A stretch of DNA of 64,000 bases from contig NZ_JAVHJP010000001.1 in the NCBI RefSeq assembly GCF_031020795.1, positions 470,751 through 534,750 of the forward strand. The letters are read 5' to 3'. A program made the position numbers and the translations under genes. Positions 1-9,151 of the stretch are shown here, in pieces. The notes under the pieces are model-generated. The model did no database searches and was not told the DNA's origin. It saw only the letters and a program-made list of their open reading frames with translations. This stretch comes from Hydrogenophaga pseudoflava (GTDB lineage: Bacteria; Pseudomonadota; Gammaproteobacteria; Burkholderiales; Burkholderiaceae_C). Each line of letters starts with the position of its first letter. The first letter of the stretch is position 1.

Positions 1-76
1 ACAGATACCGGGGCGCAGCAAAAAGAAAGGTGCGCCGCTCCCGAAGGAACGACGCACCGAAGGAAGCGCGGCGCGA

Positions 77-469
77 TCAGTTCGCCGCCGGCGCTGTCAT
101 CGACTGCAACTGCTCGATCACGCCAGGCTCAACGAAGACGCAAGCCTGCTCGTCCGCGATCGGCACGTTGAACACCTGCGCGAACACCGTGCGCCGCAGA
201 TGGGCCAGCCGGCCCGTCCGGTATGCCTGTTCGGGCTTCATGCGCCCGCCGGCCTGCGAGCCGCTGCGCTGCGGATCGCATTCGACCAGCGCGACAAAGC
301 CATCGTCGGACAGCTTCTGATGCTCGGGGCACAGGCCCCAGCCGGTCGCCGTATGGCGCTCCATGCTCGCGCGCAGGCGCTTGTCCAGCAGAATGGCGCC
401 GGTATCGAACGCCGTGCCGCAGACCAGGCAAACGTGCTGTTCGAGGGAAACGTGTGATTTGTCGTTCAT
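77..469 (-). CDS. Small Cys/His (zinc-binding-like) protein of an integrative element
   Basis: Hypothetical protein of 130 residues. A CxxC pair (C14, C17) and a later C47-x2-H50 give a CCCH pattern that looks like a small zinc site; the C-terminal half has no recognised domain. I chose the ATG at 469 over the longer open frame because GGAG lies at 477-480, just upstream, and similarity to proteins of this type starts at MNDKSH. It points away from the integrase module, as cargo at the integrase end of integrative elements often does. Function unknown; a DNA-associated accessory role for the element is only a guess. Confidence 0.7.
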   Translation of the reverse strand: MNDKSHVSLEQHVCLVCGTAFDTGAILLDKRLRASMERHTATGWGLCPEHQKLSDDGFVALVECDPQRSGSQAGGRMKPEQAYRTGRLAHLRRTVFAQVFNVPIADEQACVFVEPGVIEQLQSMTAPAAN

Positions 470-928
470 GACGGTTCTCCGGTTGCAAGGGCGGAATTGC
501 CCGGAACCGTCGCCCTCACGGCGCAGCGCAGCAGTCAGGGGTCGCAGACGGCCGCTAGGACGCAAGCGCGCATTGCGCGCGCAGCCCTTGCACGGCGAGA
601 ACGCCGTGATACGGTGAAGGGACACAGCAAGACCGCCCCCTCACACCACCCCACACACGCGGGGTTTTCGGCAAGCGGAGCGCAGGCCCGTCAGGGCCGA
701 AGGCGTCAGGGATCAAAGCCGAATGGCCGCGATTCGGCACGAAGCGCGGGGCGCAGCCCGCGAGCCCGACGGCGGCACGCCGGGACGCCATGTCGATGCC
801 TGCTGACGCCCGTCTACGCTCAGGTACGCCCACGCGGGTTTTCTGTTTGGCGTCCAACTCGCACACTTAGCCAGACACCCGGCCATGGAGCTTTCGCACG
901 AATGGTCGCGTCGTGAGCGGAGGTCAAC
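470..928. other. 459-nt intergenic stretch in the element
   Basis: No convincing gene here: the frames open on both strands are high-GC shadows without ribosome sites. The stretch is rich in short GC palindromes such as GCGAGAACGC. It probably carries the promoter of the minus-strand gene at 77-469 and possible recombination or regulatory sites, but I cannot assign any precisely. Confidence 0.4.
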
Positions 929-1132
929 ATGGGCAATCCGAGCCAGTGGGTACTCATCAAGCGCTTCGCCGAAATCACCGGCTATAGCGAGAACGCCGTG
1001 CGGCACAAGATCAAGGGCGGCATCTGGATCGAGGGCCGCATCTGGCGGAAGGCCCCTGACGGACGAATTTTCGTGAACCTGGGCGAGTTCGAGCGCTGGG
1101 TCGAGAGCGATGCACTTGCCCACTCCTTCTAG
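929..1132 (+). CDS. Excisionase-like small DNA-binding protein
   Basis: A 67-residue basic protein with a MerR/Xis-like winged-helix pattern: IKRFAEITGYSENAVRHKIK, then a GxW.EGRxW wing and a C-terminal FERWVE helix. Proteins of this kind bend att DNA and direct the integrase toward excision. It lies 361 nt upstream of the integrase gene, on the same strand, with only the short HTH gene between. The ATG at 929 follows GTGAGCGGAGG, a good ribosome site. Family assignment is by pattern; a role as recombination directionality factor is inferred from size, fold pattern and position. Confidence 0.75.
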   Translation: MGNPSQWVLIKRFAEITGYSENAVRHKIKGGIWIEGRIWRKAPDGRIFVNLGEFERWVESDALAHSF

Positions 1133-1195
1133 CCCCTTCGGCAAGACGACGGCCATGATGGCGATCCAAGAAAATGGTTATGCACTCATTGAGCG

Positions 1196-1201
1196 TATAA
1201 T
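1196..1201 (+). promoter_or_regulatory. Consensus -10 box ahead of the HTH-integrase genes
   Basis: TATAAT matches the sigma-70 -10 consensus exactly; the -35 region is weak. A short dyad, CTCA-T-TGAG, overlaps its upstream edge (about 1185-1193). It could be a site for the HTH protein encoded next, which would make the promoter self-regulated. Promoter is inferred, not shown. Confidence 0.5.
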
Positions 1202-1259
1202 CTGCCCGCGTAGTTCCCTCCCGGCCGCACCTGCGGATCGGGCTTTCGCTACCGGCGCC

Positions 1260-1490
1260 ATGAACGCCCCAAAACCTCACGACCCTACACCCGACGCCAT
1301 CCGCAAAGCCCGCCTCGCCGTGGGGCTCACGCAGACAGAAGCCGCGCACACCGTGCGCGCTTCCCTGCGTGGGTGGCAGCAATGGGAGGCCGGCGATCGA
1401 GCCATGCCACCCGGCCTGTTTGAGCTGTTCATGCTCAAGACCGGCCAGTGGCCCCTCGATGGCATCACGGAAGGGCAACCTGTGAGGTAA
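1260..1490 (+). CDS. Short helix-turn-helix regulator next to the integrase
   Basis: A 76-residue protein with an XRE-like helix-turn-helix: IRKARLAVGLTQTEAAHTVRAS followed by the recognition-helix pattern RGWQQWEAGDRAMPP. It likely controls the integrase promoter or the element's switch. The stop codon lies 3 nt before the integrase ATG, so the two are almost certainly co-transcribed from the -10 box at 1196. The ATG at 1260 is the start that begins just before the conserved region; an upstream in-frame start at 1110 would overlap the excisionase gene and adds no recognisable sequence. Confidence 0.7.
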   Translation: MNAPKPHDPTPDAIRKARLAVGLTQTEAAHTVRASLRGWQQWEAGDRAMPPGLFELFMLKTGQWPLDGITEGQPVR

Positions 1491-1493
1491 ACC

Positions 1494-2759
1494 ATGGCAA
1501 AGGCAGCAGCAACCAGCACGGGGTTTCCCGGCGTCGAAGTGCGCGGCAACTCGATCCGCGTCTTTTTCATGTACAAGCGTGATAGGCATGCCCATACGCT
1601 TCCCCTAGAGCCGACCCGCAACAACATCAAGCATGCCGACCAGTTGCGCAGCGCGGCACTGTTCGCGTTGAGGAACGGCACCTACAACGAGGCCGACTTC
1701 TTCCCGCATTCACGCTCTGCCGCGAGCTTGCCCCTTGGCGGCAAGCGTGTGGGCGAACTGTGCGACCGCTACAAGCCGCTGAAGGCGGTGGACATCACAC
1801 CGGAAACACAATCGCGCTACGAAGTCGCTCTCGACATCTGCGTGGACACGCTCGGCCGCACGCGCATGGTCGATGCCCTGCTCCCCGAGGACATCCAGAA
1901 GCTGCGCGTGGACCTGATCGCCACGCGGGCCGTGTCCACGGTAAACCACTATCTGGCGACGTTCTCCGGCTTCCTCTACTGGTGCGAGAACAACCACTAC
2001 TGCGGCGAACTCGGCAAGCATTGCGTGCGCTTCACCAAGAGCATCAAAGATCCTGACCCGCTGACTTACGAAGAGTACCTGGCGCTCATCGAGAAGGGAT
2101 GCTTGCATCCCATCGACAAGGCCGCCGTGACGGTGGCGGTCTATACCGGGCTTCGGCCGGGCGAGCTGTGCGCCTTGGCCGTGGAGGACGTGGCACCGGA
2201 TTTCAGTCATATCAAGGTGCGCCGTTCGGTAACGCAGTCGGTGACGTTCAAAGTGCCCAAGACGAAGAAGGAGCGCACCGTGCTGCTGCAGCCGCCGGCG
2301 CGCGAGGCACTGAAGGTGCTGGTCGCCGATGCGGAGCAGCGCGAGACGGCCGACCTGACCGTATGGCTCAATCGGCATGAATCGCGCATCGACCACGTGC
2401 GTGTGCTCCTGTCGCCGAAGACGCAGGCACGCAAGGCGGTCGTGAACGACTACTTCGTGCCAAGCGCCTGGAACACTAAGTGGGGCAACCTCATCCGGCG
2501 CGCGGAGATTCGTGCACGGCCGGCCTATCAGACTCGCCACACCTTCGCCTGCTGGAACCTGACGGCCCGGGGCAACCTGGCCTTCATCGCCAACCAGATG
2601 GGGCACAAGGACTACTCGATGCTGGTGACGGTCTACGGACGATGGATAGACACGGAGTCCTCCAGGGAACTTGAGCGCATCTGGGAGGGCATGCAAAACA
2701 TGGCTCGGATTACACCAAAATTACACCAAGAAGCGATTGAGGAGTCCGTAAGTTGTTGA
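1494..2759 (+). CDS. Tyrosine-family site-specific integrase
   Basis: A 421-residue phage/ICE-type integrase. The N-terminal segment (about residues 8-60) resembles the arm-binding domain of P4-like and DUF3596 integrases, followed by a core-binding SAM-like region (about 85-180) and the catalytic domain. Catalytic residues visible are R221 (TGLRPGE), R348-H349 (YQTRHT, with Tyr in place of the usual first His), H371 (GH) and nucleophile Y381 (TVYGRW). Full length, no frameshift. Its 3' end contains a direct repeat TTACACCAA (2710-2718 and 2721-2729, one helical turn apart) and then the ribosome site used by mutS. Position at the very edge of the element, reading outward, means the attachment site should lie just downstream. 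Confidence 0.93.
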   Translation: MAKAAATSTGFPGVEVRGNSIRVFFMYKRDRHAHTLPLEPTRNNIKHADQLRSAALFALRNGTYNEADFFPHSRSAASLPLGGKRVGELCDRYKPLKAVDITPETQSRYEVALDICVDTLGRTRMVDALLPEDIQKLRVDLIATRAVSTVNHYLATFSGFLYWCENNHYCGELGKHCVRFTKSIKDPDPLTYEEYLALIEKGCLHPIDKAAVTVAVYTGLRPGELCALAVEDVAPDFSHIKVRRSVTQSVTFKVPKTKKERTVLLQPPAREALKVLVADAEQRETADLTVWLNRHESRIDHVRVLLSPKTQARKAVVNDYFVPSAWNTKWGNLIRRAEIRARPAYQTRHTFACWNLTARGNLAFIANQMGHKDYSMLVTVYGRWIDTESSRELERIWEGMQNMARITPKLHQEAIEESVSC

Positions 2760-2797
2760 TTTCAAATGATAAATTAGACTTCTCTACGCACACGCCC
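2753..2797. other. Probable element/chromosome junction (att site) at the 5' end of mutS
   Basis: Between the integrase stop and the conserved MutS residues [10 protein letters not shown] there is a short AT-rich segment (about 2757-2780) quite unlike the GC-rich mutS body. In related bacteria mutS starts with its own ATG a few codons before this motif; here the first codons look element-derived. The exact crossover cannot be set without the left end of the element or an empty site. Confidence 0.5.
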
Positions 2798-5398
2798 ATG
2801 ATGCAGCAGTACCTGGCCCTCAAGGCCGGGCACCCGGACACGCTGCTGTTCTACCGCATGGGCGACTTCTACGAGATGTTCTACGCCGATGCGGAAAAGG
2901 CCGCGCGGCTGCTGGACATCACGCTCACGCAGCGCGGCCAGTCGGCCGGCGAGCCGGTGATCATGGCCGGCGTGCCCTTCCATTCGGTGGAGAGCTACCT
3001 GGCGCGCCTGATCAAGCTGGGCGAGTCGGTCGCCATCTGTGAGCAGGTGGGCGACGTCGCCACGGCCAAGGGGCCGGTCGAACGCAAGGTGGTGCGGGTG
3101 GTCACGCCGGGCACGCTGACCGATTCGGAACTGCTGTCGGACAAGACCGAGGCGCTCGTGATGGCGGTGCACCCCGGTGCGCGCACCGGCCTGGGTCTGG
3201 CCTGGCTGTCGGTGACCCAAGGCATTGTGTTTCTCGCCCAGTGCGCCAGCGACGAGCTGGCCGACTGGATCGCGCGCGTCGGGCCTGGCGAGGTCCTGTA
3301 CAGCGCCGAGGTGACACCCACGTTCGAGAAGTCGCTGCAGCAGATCGGCGCCCAACCCCTGCCCAGCGGACAACGCTGCGTGGCGGTGGTGCGGCCGGCC
3401 TGGGCGTTTGACGCCGGCCTGGGCGAGCGCAAGCTGCTGGAGCAACTGCAGGCCGCCAGCCTGGGCGCCTGGGATGCGCAGGACCTCAAGGACGCGCACG
3501 CCGCGGCGGCGGCGCTGCTGTCCTACGCCGAACACACCCAGGGCCGCGCGCTCACCCACATCAGGAGCCTGCAGGTCGCCCGCAGCGGCGAGCTGATCGA
3601 CCTGCCGGTCAATACGCGGCGCAACCTTGAACTCACCCACACCCTGCGCGGCGAGACCAGCCCGACGCTGTTCTCGCTGCTGGACACCTGCCACACCGGC
3701 ATGGGCAGCCGCGCGCTGCGCCACTGGCTGCTGGAGCCGCGCCGCGAGCGCACCCAGGCCCGCGAACGGCTGGCCGCCATCGGCCTGCTGCGTGGTGGTC
3801 TGTGGCAGACGCTGCGCAGTGAACTCAAGGGATCGAGCGATGTCGAGCGCATAACCGCCCGCACCGCGCTGCGCCAGGTGCGTCCGCGCGAGCTGGTGGG
3901 TCTGACGGCCACACTGGCCCGCGCGCAGCAACTCGCGCGCGCACTGGCCGCAGGCCTGGGTGCCACGCCGCCCGCTCTGTTGCAGCGCATCGCCGCCGAT
4001 CTGACGCCCCCCCCTGGCTGCGCCGAGCGGCTGGCCCAGGCCATCGCGTCCGAACCCGCCGCGCTGGTGCGCGACGGTGGCGTGATCGCCGACGGCTTCG
4101 ACCCCGAACTCGACGAGTTGCGCGCCATACAGACCAACTGCGACGGTTTCCTGATCGACCTGGAAACCCGCGAGCGCGCGCGCACCGGCATCGCCAACCT
4201 GCGCGTGCAGTTCAACAAGGTGCACGGCTTCTACATCGAGGTGACCGCCAGTGGCCTCGACCGTGTGCCCGACGACTACCGCCGGCGCCAGACGCTCAAG
4301 AACGCCGAGCGCTTCATCACCCCCGAGCTCAAGGCCTTCGAGGACAAGGCGCTGTCGGCGCAGGACCGTGCGCTGGCGCGCGAGAAGTACCTGTACGAGT
4401 TGCTGCTCGACGACATGCAGGCCTGGGTCGACCCGCTCACCAGACTGGCCCGCGCCATGGCCGCGCTGGACGCGCTGTGCGCGCTGGCCGAACGCTCGCT
4501 CACGCTGAACTGGAACGAGCCGACGTTCGCGCCCGAGCCGTGCATCGAGATCCGTGGCGGCCGCCACCCGGTCGTTGAAGCACGACTGAACGAAACCACC
4601 GGTGGCGGTTTCATCGCCAACGACACCGTGCTGGGCAGCAAGCAGCGCATGCAGGTCATCACCGGCCCCAACATGGGCGGCAAGAGCACCTACATGCGCC
4701 AGGTCGCCGTCATCGTGCTGCTGGCGTCAATGGGCAGCTACGTACCCGCCGCGAGCTGCCGCCTGGGCCCGATCGACGCCATCCACACCCGCATCGGCGC
4801 CGCCGACGACCTGGCCAACGCACAGTCGACTTTCATGGTGGAGATGACCGAGGCGGCCCAGATCCTGCATGCCGCAACCCCGGAAAGCCTGGTGCTGATG
4901 GACGAGATCGGCCGCGGCACCTCGACCTTCGATGGCCTCGCACTGGCCGGGGGCATCGCCGCCCATTTGCATGACAAGGCACGCTGTTTTACCCTGTTCG
5001 CCACCCACTACTTCGAGCTGACCGAGTTCCCGGCCAGCCACCACGGTGCCATGAATGTGCATGTGAGCGCGGTCGAAGGCGGTGGCAAGGGCGGCATCGT
5101 GTTCCTGCACCAGATCGAACCCGGTCCGGCCAGCCGCAGCTACGGCATCCAGGTCGCACGTCTGGCCGGCGTGCCTGGTGCGGTGGTGCAGCACGCGAAA
5201 CACGCGCTGGCCGCGCTGGAAGCCCACAGCGAGAGCAGCCGCGTGCAGGTCGACCTGTTCGCGCCACCGCCCGCGCCGCCCGAACCCGAAACACCTCCGG
5301 TGCTGGCCGCCCTGGCCGCCATCGACCCCGATGCGCTGAGTCCGCGCGAAGCGCTCGACCAGCTCTACGCCCTCAAGAAACTCGCCACGAAACCATGA
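2753..5398 (+). CDS. mutS: DNA mismatch repair protein MutS
   Basis: MutS recognises base mismatches and small loops and, with ATP, recruits MutL to start strand-directed repair. The 881 residues are the family's usual size. The mismatch-binding Phe-Xaa-Glu is F39-Y40-E41 in GDFYEMF; Walker A is GPNMGGKST at 638-646; Walker B is D717-E718 in [13 protein letters not shown]; the FATHYFELT segment follows. The listed start is a TTG at 2753, 8 nt after GAGGAG at 2739-2744, which lies inside the integrase gene. ATGs at 2798 and 2801 are alternatives but have no such ribosome site. So the present start and translation signal seem to come from the inserted element. It overlaps the next gene by 4 nt (ATGA). 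Confidence 0.96.
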   Translation: MLISNDKLDFSTHTPMMQQYLALKAGHPDTLLFYRMGDFYEMFYADAEKAARLLDITLTQRGQSAGEPVIMAGVPFHSVESYLARLIKLGESVAICEQVGDVATAKGPVERKVVRVVTPGTLTDSELLSDKTEALVMAVHPGARTGLGLAWLSVTQGIVFLAQCASDELADWIARVGPGEVLYSAEVTPTFEKSLQQIGAQPLPSGQRCVAVVRPAWAFDAGLGERKLLEQLQAASLGAWDAQDLKDAHAAAAALLSYAEHTQGRALTHIRSLQVARSGELIDLPVNTRRNLELTHTLRGETSPTLFSLLDTCHTGMGSRALRHWLLEPRRERTQARERLAAIGLLRGGLWQTLRSELKGSSDVERITARTALRQVRPRELVGLTATLARAQQLARALAAGLGATPPALLQRIAADLTPPPGCAERLAQAIASEPAALVRDGGVIADGFDPELDELRAIQTNCDGFLIDLETRERARTGIANLRVQFNKVHGFYIEVTASGLDRVPDDYRRRQTLKNAERFITPELKAFEDKALSAQDRALAREKYLYELLLDDMQAWVDPLTRLARAMAALDALCALAERSLTLNWNEPTFAPEPCIEIRGGRHPVVEARLNETTGGGFIANDTVLGSKQRMQVITGPNMGGKSTYMRQVAVIVLLASMGSYVPAASCRLGPIDAIHTRIGAADDLANAQSTFMVEMTEAAQILHAATPESLVLMDEIGRGTSTFDGLALAGGIAAHLHDKARCFTLFATHYFELTEFPASHHGAMNVHVSAVEGGGKGGIVFLHQIEPGPASRSYGIQVARLAGVPGAVVQHAKHALAALEAHSESSRVQVDLFAPPPAPPEPETPPVLAALAAIDPDALSPREALDQLYALKKLATKP

Positions 5399-6222
5399 CT
5401 TACTGCGTCGCCGTCAAACTCAAGGCCGGCCTGGTCTTCCTCTCCGATTCGCGCACCAACGCGGGCCTGGACCAGATCAGCACCTTCCGGAAAATGATCG
5501 TCTACGAGAAGCCGGGCGACCGCTTCATGTGCCTGCTCTCGGCCGGCAACCTGAGCATCTCGCAGTCGGTGCGCGAGATCCTGCAGATCGAGCAGATCGG
5601 CGACCACCACGGCGGCGAACCGATCACGATCTGGAACGCCAGGAGCATGTTCGACGCGGCGCGCGTGCTGGGCTCGGCCGTGCGCCATGTGTTCCACCGC
5701 GACGGCGAGGCGCTCAAGCGCGCCGGCGTGGATTTCAACGTCTCCATGATCTTCGGTGGCCAGATCGGCGGCGAAGGCATGCGCCTGTTCCAGGTCTATT
5801 CGGCCGGCAACTTCATCGAGGCCACGCCCGAGACGCCGTTCTTCCAGATCGGCGAATCCAAATACGGCAAACCAGTGCTCGACCGGGTGATCACCCCCGA
5901 CACCCCGCTGGACGAGGCCGCCAAGTGCGCGCTCGTATCCATGGACAGCACGCTCAAGTCCAACCTCTCGGTCGGGCTGCCGCTGGACATGGTGGTCTAC
6001 GAGGCCGACACGCTGCAGACCGACAAGATCACCTGCATCGACGAGAACAACCCCTACTTCCGCATGGTGCGCAGCACCTGGGGCCAGAAGCTGCGGGAAG
6101 TGTTCGACGCCATCGAGCACCCGACGTGGGATGGTGCTCCGACCAGCGTGCCGCTGATGGGCTGCACCACGCGCAGCCAGCCACTCAAGAAGATCACGAA
6201 CCCCGGGGAGAAACTCATCTAA
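5395..6222 (+). CDS. Anbu-type proteasome-like peptidase
   Basis: A 275-residue Ntn-hydrolase of the Anbu (ancestral beta-subunit) family, related to HslV and 20S proteasome beta subunits. After Met removal the N-terminal Thr (MTYCVAV) would be the nucleophile; LSDSRTNAG and the lysine in TFRKMIVYE fit the proteasome-fold active site. Anbu genes usually sit with circularly permuted ATP-grasp, alpha-E and transglutaminase genes; none is here. Instead the start overlaps the mutS stop by 4 nt, so translation is probably coupled to mutS. Substrates are unknown. Family call is firm; any link to mismatch repair is only positional. Confidence 0.87.
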   Translation: MTYCVAVKLKAGLVFLSDSRTNAGLDQISTFRKMIVYEKPGDRFMCLLSAGNLSISQSVREILQIEQIGDHHGGEPITIWNARSMFDAARVLGSAVRHVFHRDGEALKRAGVDFNVSMIFGGQIGGEGMRLFQVYSAGNFIEATPETPFFQIGESKYGKPVLDRVITPDTPLDEAAKCALVSMDSTLKSNLSVGLPLDMVVYEADTLQTDKITCIDENNPYFRMVRSTWGQKLREVFDAIEHPTWDGAPTSVPLMGCTTRSQPLKKITNPGEKLI

Positions 6223-6228
6223 CCCTCG

Positions 6229-6286
6229 CGCCGCCTGCGGCGTCACCCCCTTTCAGGGGGCGGCACTGGTCGTCCGGCAAAGCCGG
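6229..6286. repeat. Cluster of short palindromes after the Anbu gene
   Basis: Three hairpin-forming units follow in 58 nt: CGCCGCCTGCGGCG (6229-6242), CCCCC-TTTCA-GGGGG (6246-6260) and CCGGC-AAA-GCCGG (6274-6286). This looks like an interspersed intergenic repeat of the sort common in Comamonadaceae, and could stop transcription after the Anbu gene although no T-run follows. A relative of the C5/G5 unit appears inside nagZ. Confidence 0.55.
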
Positions 6287-6330
6287 CCCGACGGTGCCCC
6301 TGGTCGGACCATCCCTTTTCTCATCCTCCC

Positions 6331-7185
6331 GTGTCTTTGATCGTCTTCTCCCACGCCAACAGCTTCCCGGCCAGCACCTACGGTGTCCTGTTCAAATCGC
6401 TGAGGGCCCGTGGGCATGCGGTGCGCGCGGTGGAGAAGTTCGGGCACGACCCGACATACCCGGTCACCAGCAACTGGCCGCACCTGGTGCAGCAGCTGGC
6501 CGATTTCGCCGGGCCGGAGATCGAAAAACACGGCCGGCCGGCCTGGCTGGTCGGGCACTCGCTGGGCGGCTTCCTGAGCATCATGTGCGCCGCGCGCCAC
6601 CCCAGGCTGGGCGGCCACGGTGTGCAGGGTGTGCTGCTGATCGACTCCCCGGTGCTCGGCGGCTGGCGGGCGCGGGCGCTGGAACTGGCCAAGCGCACCC
6701 AGCTGGTGGGGTCGATCTCGCCCGGCAAGATCAGCCGCATCCGCCGCCACAGCTGGCCCGACGCGGCGGCCGCCTTTGACCACTTCGCTCGCAAAAAGGC
6801 CTTCGCCGCCTGGGAACCCCAGGTGCTGCGCGACTACATCGAGCACGGCACGCTGGACGCCTCGACGCCCCAGGGGCCGCGCCGGGTGCTGGCGTTCGAC
6901 CGCGACATTGAAACCGCGATCTACAACACCCTGCCGCACAACCTCGACCGCCTGCTGCGGCGCCACCCGCTCAGCTGCCCCGTGGGCTTCCTCGGAGGAC
7001 ACGACTCGCAGGAGATGAAGCAGGTCGGCATGGCGATGACGCGCAAGCTGTTGGGGCCCCACCCCGACCGCCTGCGCATGCTGCCGGGCAGCCACCTCTT
7101 CCCCATGGAGCGCCCGCACGAAACCGCAGCGGCGATCGACGCCTGTCTGCAAGCACTGAAAAATCCGGGTATTTCCAGCGCTTGA
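6331..7185 (+). CDS. Alpha/beta-fold hydrolase
   Basis: A 284-residue alpha/beta hydrolase. The nucleophile elbow GHSLGG puts Ser at residue 77; an early FSHANSFPASTY segment supplies the oxyanion-hole region, and the late GGHDS and PGSHLFPME segments are likely to carry the acid and the catalytic His. No signal peptide or membrane segment, so it should be cytoplasmic. The start is a GTG at 6331; there is no ATG near the conserved SLIVFSHANSF beginning. Substrate unknown. It stands alone between the Anbu gene with its palindrome cluster and a histidine kinase. Confidence 0.85.
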   Translation: MSLIVFSHANSFPASTYGVLFKSLRARGHAVRAVEKFGHDPTYPVTSNWPHLVQQLADFAGPEIEKHGRPAWLVGHSLGGFLSIMCAARHPRLGGHGVQGVLLIDSPVLGGWRARALELAKRTQLVGSISPGKISRIRRHSWPDAAAAFDHFARKKAFAAWEPQVLRDYIEHGTLDASTPQGPRRVLAFDRDIETAIYNTLPHNLDRLLRRHPLSCPVGFLGGHDSQEMKQVGMAMTRKLLGPHPDRLRMLPGSHLFPMERPHETAAAIDACLQALKNPGISSA

Positions 7186-7219
7186 CCGCAGACGCCGGGG
7201 GTATGCTGCGGCCAGCACC

Positions 7220-9130
7220 ATGAGCGCTGCGCACATCCCCCGCACGGCTGCCGCCGGCCGTGCCTCCCCCGACTGGACCGAGCGCCCGGCGTGGCGGCGC
7301 TATGGGGTGGCGGTTCTCCTGACCCTGCTCGCGGTCTGGGCGCGCATGGCGCTGGCGCCGGCCGACTCCGGCGGGCGCTTCATCACCCCCGCGCTGGCGG
7401 TGGCGTTCTCGGCCCTGTACGGCGGGCTGGGCCCGGGACTGCTCAGCACCGCGCTGGGCATGGTGCTGGTCAATTTCTTCATGGTCCGGCCCTATGGGTC
7501 CTTCGCCTTCGAGAACCCGACCGAAGCCTTCTGGCTCAACACCTGGCACCTGATCACCCAGCTGGTGGTGGTGGGCGCCATCGCGATGATGCAGTCGCGC
7601 AACCGGCAGCTTCAGGAGGCGGGCCGGCAGATCCGCGACGGCCAGCAGCGCCTGCTGGACACCTTCGAGCAGGCCGCCTCGGGCATCAGCCACGTGGACC
7701 CCGGGGGCCGGCTGCTGCGGGCCAACCAGACCTTCTGCCGCATGGTCGGCTACAGCCCGGAGGAACTGGCCCAACTGAGCTTCCAGGACATCACGGTCCC
7801 GGAAGACATCGGCCCCGACATGCGCCTGCTCGAAGAGGCGCTGGCCGGCAAACGGTCGAGCTACTCGCTGGAAAAGCGCTACCGGCACAAGGACGGCCAC
7901 ACCGTGTGGGTCCAGCTCACCGTGGCGCTGGTGCGCACCCCTGAGGGCGCGCCGGACTACTTCATCTCGGTGGTGCAGGACCTCAGCCCGCAGAAGGCGG
8001 CGGAGGAGGCCTTGCGAACCAGCCAGAATCTGATGAACCAGGCCCAGAAGCTGGCCAACATCGGCGCCTGGCAGGCCGACCTTTCGACCGGCCGGATCGG
8101 CAGCATCACGCGAAGCGAGTCGTTCCTCTCGTTTCCGTCCAACGAATACGGGATCCATGACATGCTGGCCATGATCCACCCGGACGACCGCCTGAGCGTG
8201 CAGACCCTGTGGCCACGGGCCATCAAGGGCGAAGCGTCCTACGAGATCGAATACCGCGTGGTGCTGGACGGCCGCGAGTACTGGCACTCGGTGAAAGCGG
8301 AGTTCGAGCGCGACGGGCAGGGCCGTGCCGTGCGCGCGCTGGGCGTGACGCAGGACATCACCGAACGCAAGCGCATCGAGCTTGAGTTCCAGCACCTGAA
8401 CGCGACGCTGGAGCAGCGCATCCGCGACCGCACGCGTGCGCTGCGGGACGCCTACGACGAGCTGGAAAGCTACTCGTACGCGGTGGCGCACGATCTGCGC
8501 TCGCCGCTGCGCATCATCAACGGCTTCGCCCAGGCCCTGCGCGAGAACAACCCGGCCCTGGACGCCCCCAGCCAGGACCACCTGGGCCGCATCATGGGTG
8601 CGAGCAAGAAAATGGGCGAGCTGATCGACGGCCTGCTCAAGCTGTCGCAGTACGCCCGCGGCGAGGTGTTGCGCCAGAGCGTGAACCTGAGCGCCATCGC
8701 CACGCGCATCGTCGAGGAACTGTCGGTGGCCGAGCCGCAGCGCGTGGTCGCTTGGGAGATCGAGCCGGACCTGCTGGTCGAGGCCGATCCGGCGCTGATC
8801 GAGGCCCTGATGCAGAACCTGCTGAACAACGCCTGGAAGTACACCGCCGGCGTGGCGCAGGCCCGCATCCGTGTGTTCTCGCGCCAGCTGGACGGGGTGC
8901 GCGAGTACTGCGTGAGCGACAACGGTGCGGGCTTCGACATGGCGCGCGCCGGCAAGCTGTTCCAGCCCTTCCAGCGGCTGCACCAGCCGCACGAGTTCGC
9001 CGGACTGGGCATCGGCCTGGCCACGGCGCGCCGCATCGTGCAGCGCCACGGCGGTGTGCTGCGCGCCCAGAGCACTCCCGGGGAGGGCGCCGAGTTCAGC
9101 TTCACCCTGGCCTGCACGGGCAAGGACTGA
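7220..9130 (+). CDS. Membrane-bound PAS-domain sensor histidine kinase
   Basis: A 636-residue sensor kinase. Three hydrophobic segments (about residues 28-115) with the DUF4118-like pattern RRYGVAVLLTLL...GGLGPGLLSTALGMVLVNFF anchor it in the membrane. Two PAS/PAC modules follow (about 145-275 and 275-385), then a coiled region and a HisKA domain with H424 in YAVAHDLRSPLR, and an ATPase domain (QNLLNNAWKYTA, DNGAGFDM, GLGIGLATARRIV). The C-terminal half is closely similar to the kinase at 44869-46416. No response regulator gene adjoins it. A -10-like TATGCT at 7202-7207 lies 12 nt before the ATG, suggesting a very short leader. The signal sensed is unknown. Confidence 0.9.
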   Translation: MSAAHIPRTAAAGRASPDWTERPAWRRYGVAVLLTLLAVWARMALAPADSGGRFITPALAVAFSALYGGLGPGLLSTALGMVLVNFFMVRPYGSFAFENPTEAFWLNTWHLITQLVVVGAIAMMQSRNRQLQEAGRQIRDGQQRLLDTFEQAASGISHVDPGGRLLRANQTFCRMVGYSPEELAQLSFQDITVPEDIGPDMRLLEEALAGKRSSYSLEKRYRHKDGHTVWVQLTVALVRTPEGAPDYFISVVQDLSPQKAAEEALRTSQNLMNQAQKLANIGAWQADLSTGRIGSITRSESFLSFPSNEYGIHDMLAMIHPDDRLSVQTLWPRAIKGEASYEIEYRVVLDGREYWHSVKAEFERDGQGRAVRALGVTQDITERKRIELEFQHLNATLEQRIRDRTRALRDAYDELESYSYAVAHDLRSPLRIINGFAQALRENNPALDAPSQDHLGRIMGASKKMGELIDGLLKLSQYARGEVLRQSVNLSAIATRIVEELSVAEPQRVVAWEIEPDLLVEADPALIEALMQNLLNNAWKYTAGVAQARIRVFSRQLDGVREYCVSDNGAGFDMARAGKLFQPFQRLHQPHEFAGLGIGLATARRIVQRHGGVLRAQSTPGEGAEFSFTLACTGKD

Positions 9131-9151
9131 GCGACCTGTCGCGGGGGCCTC

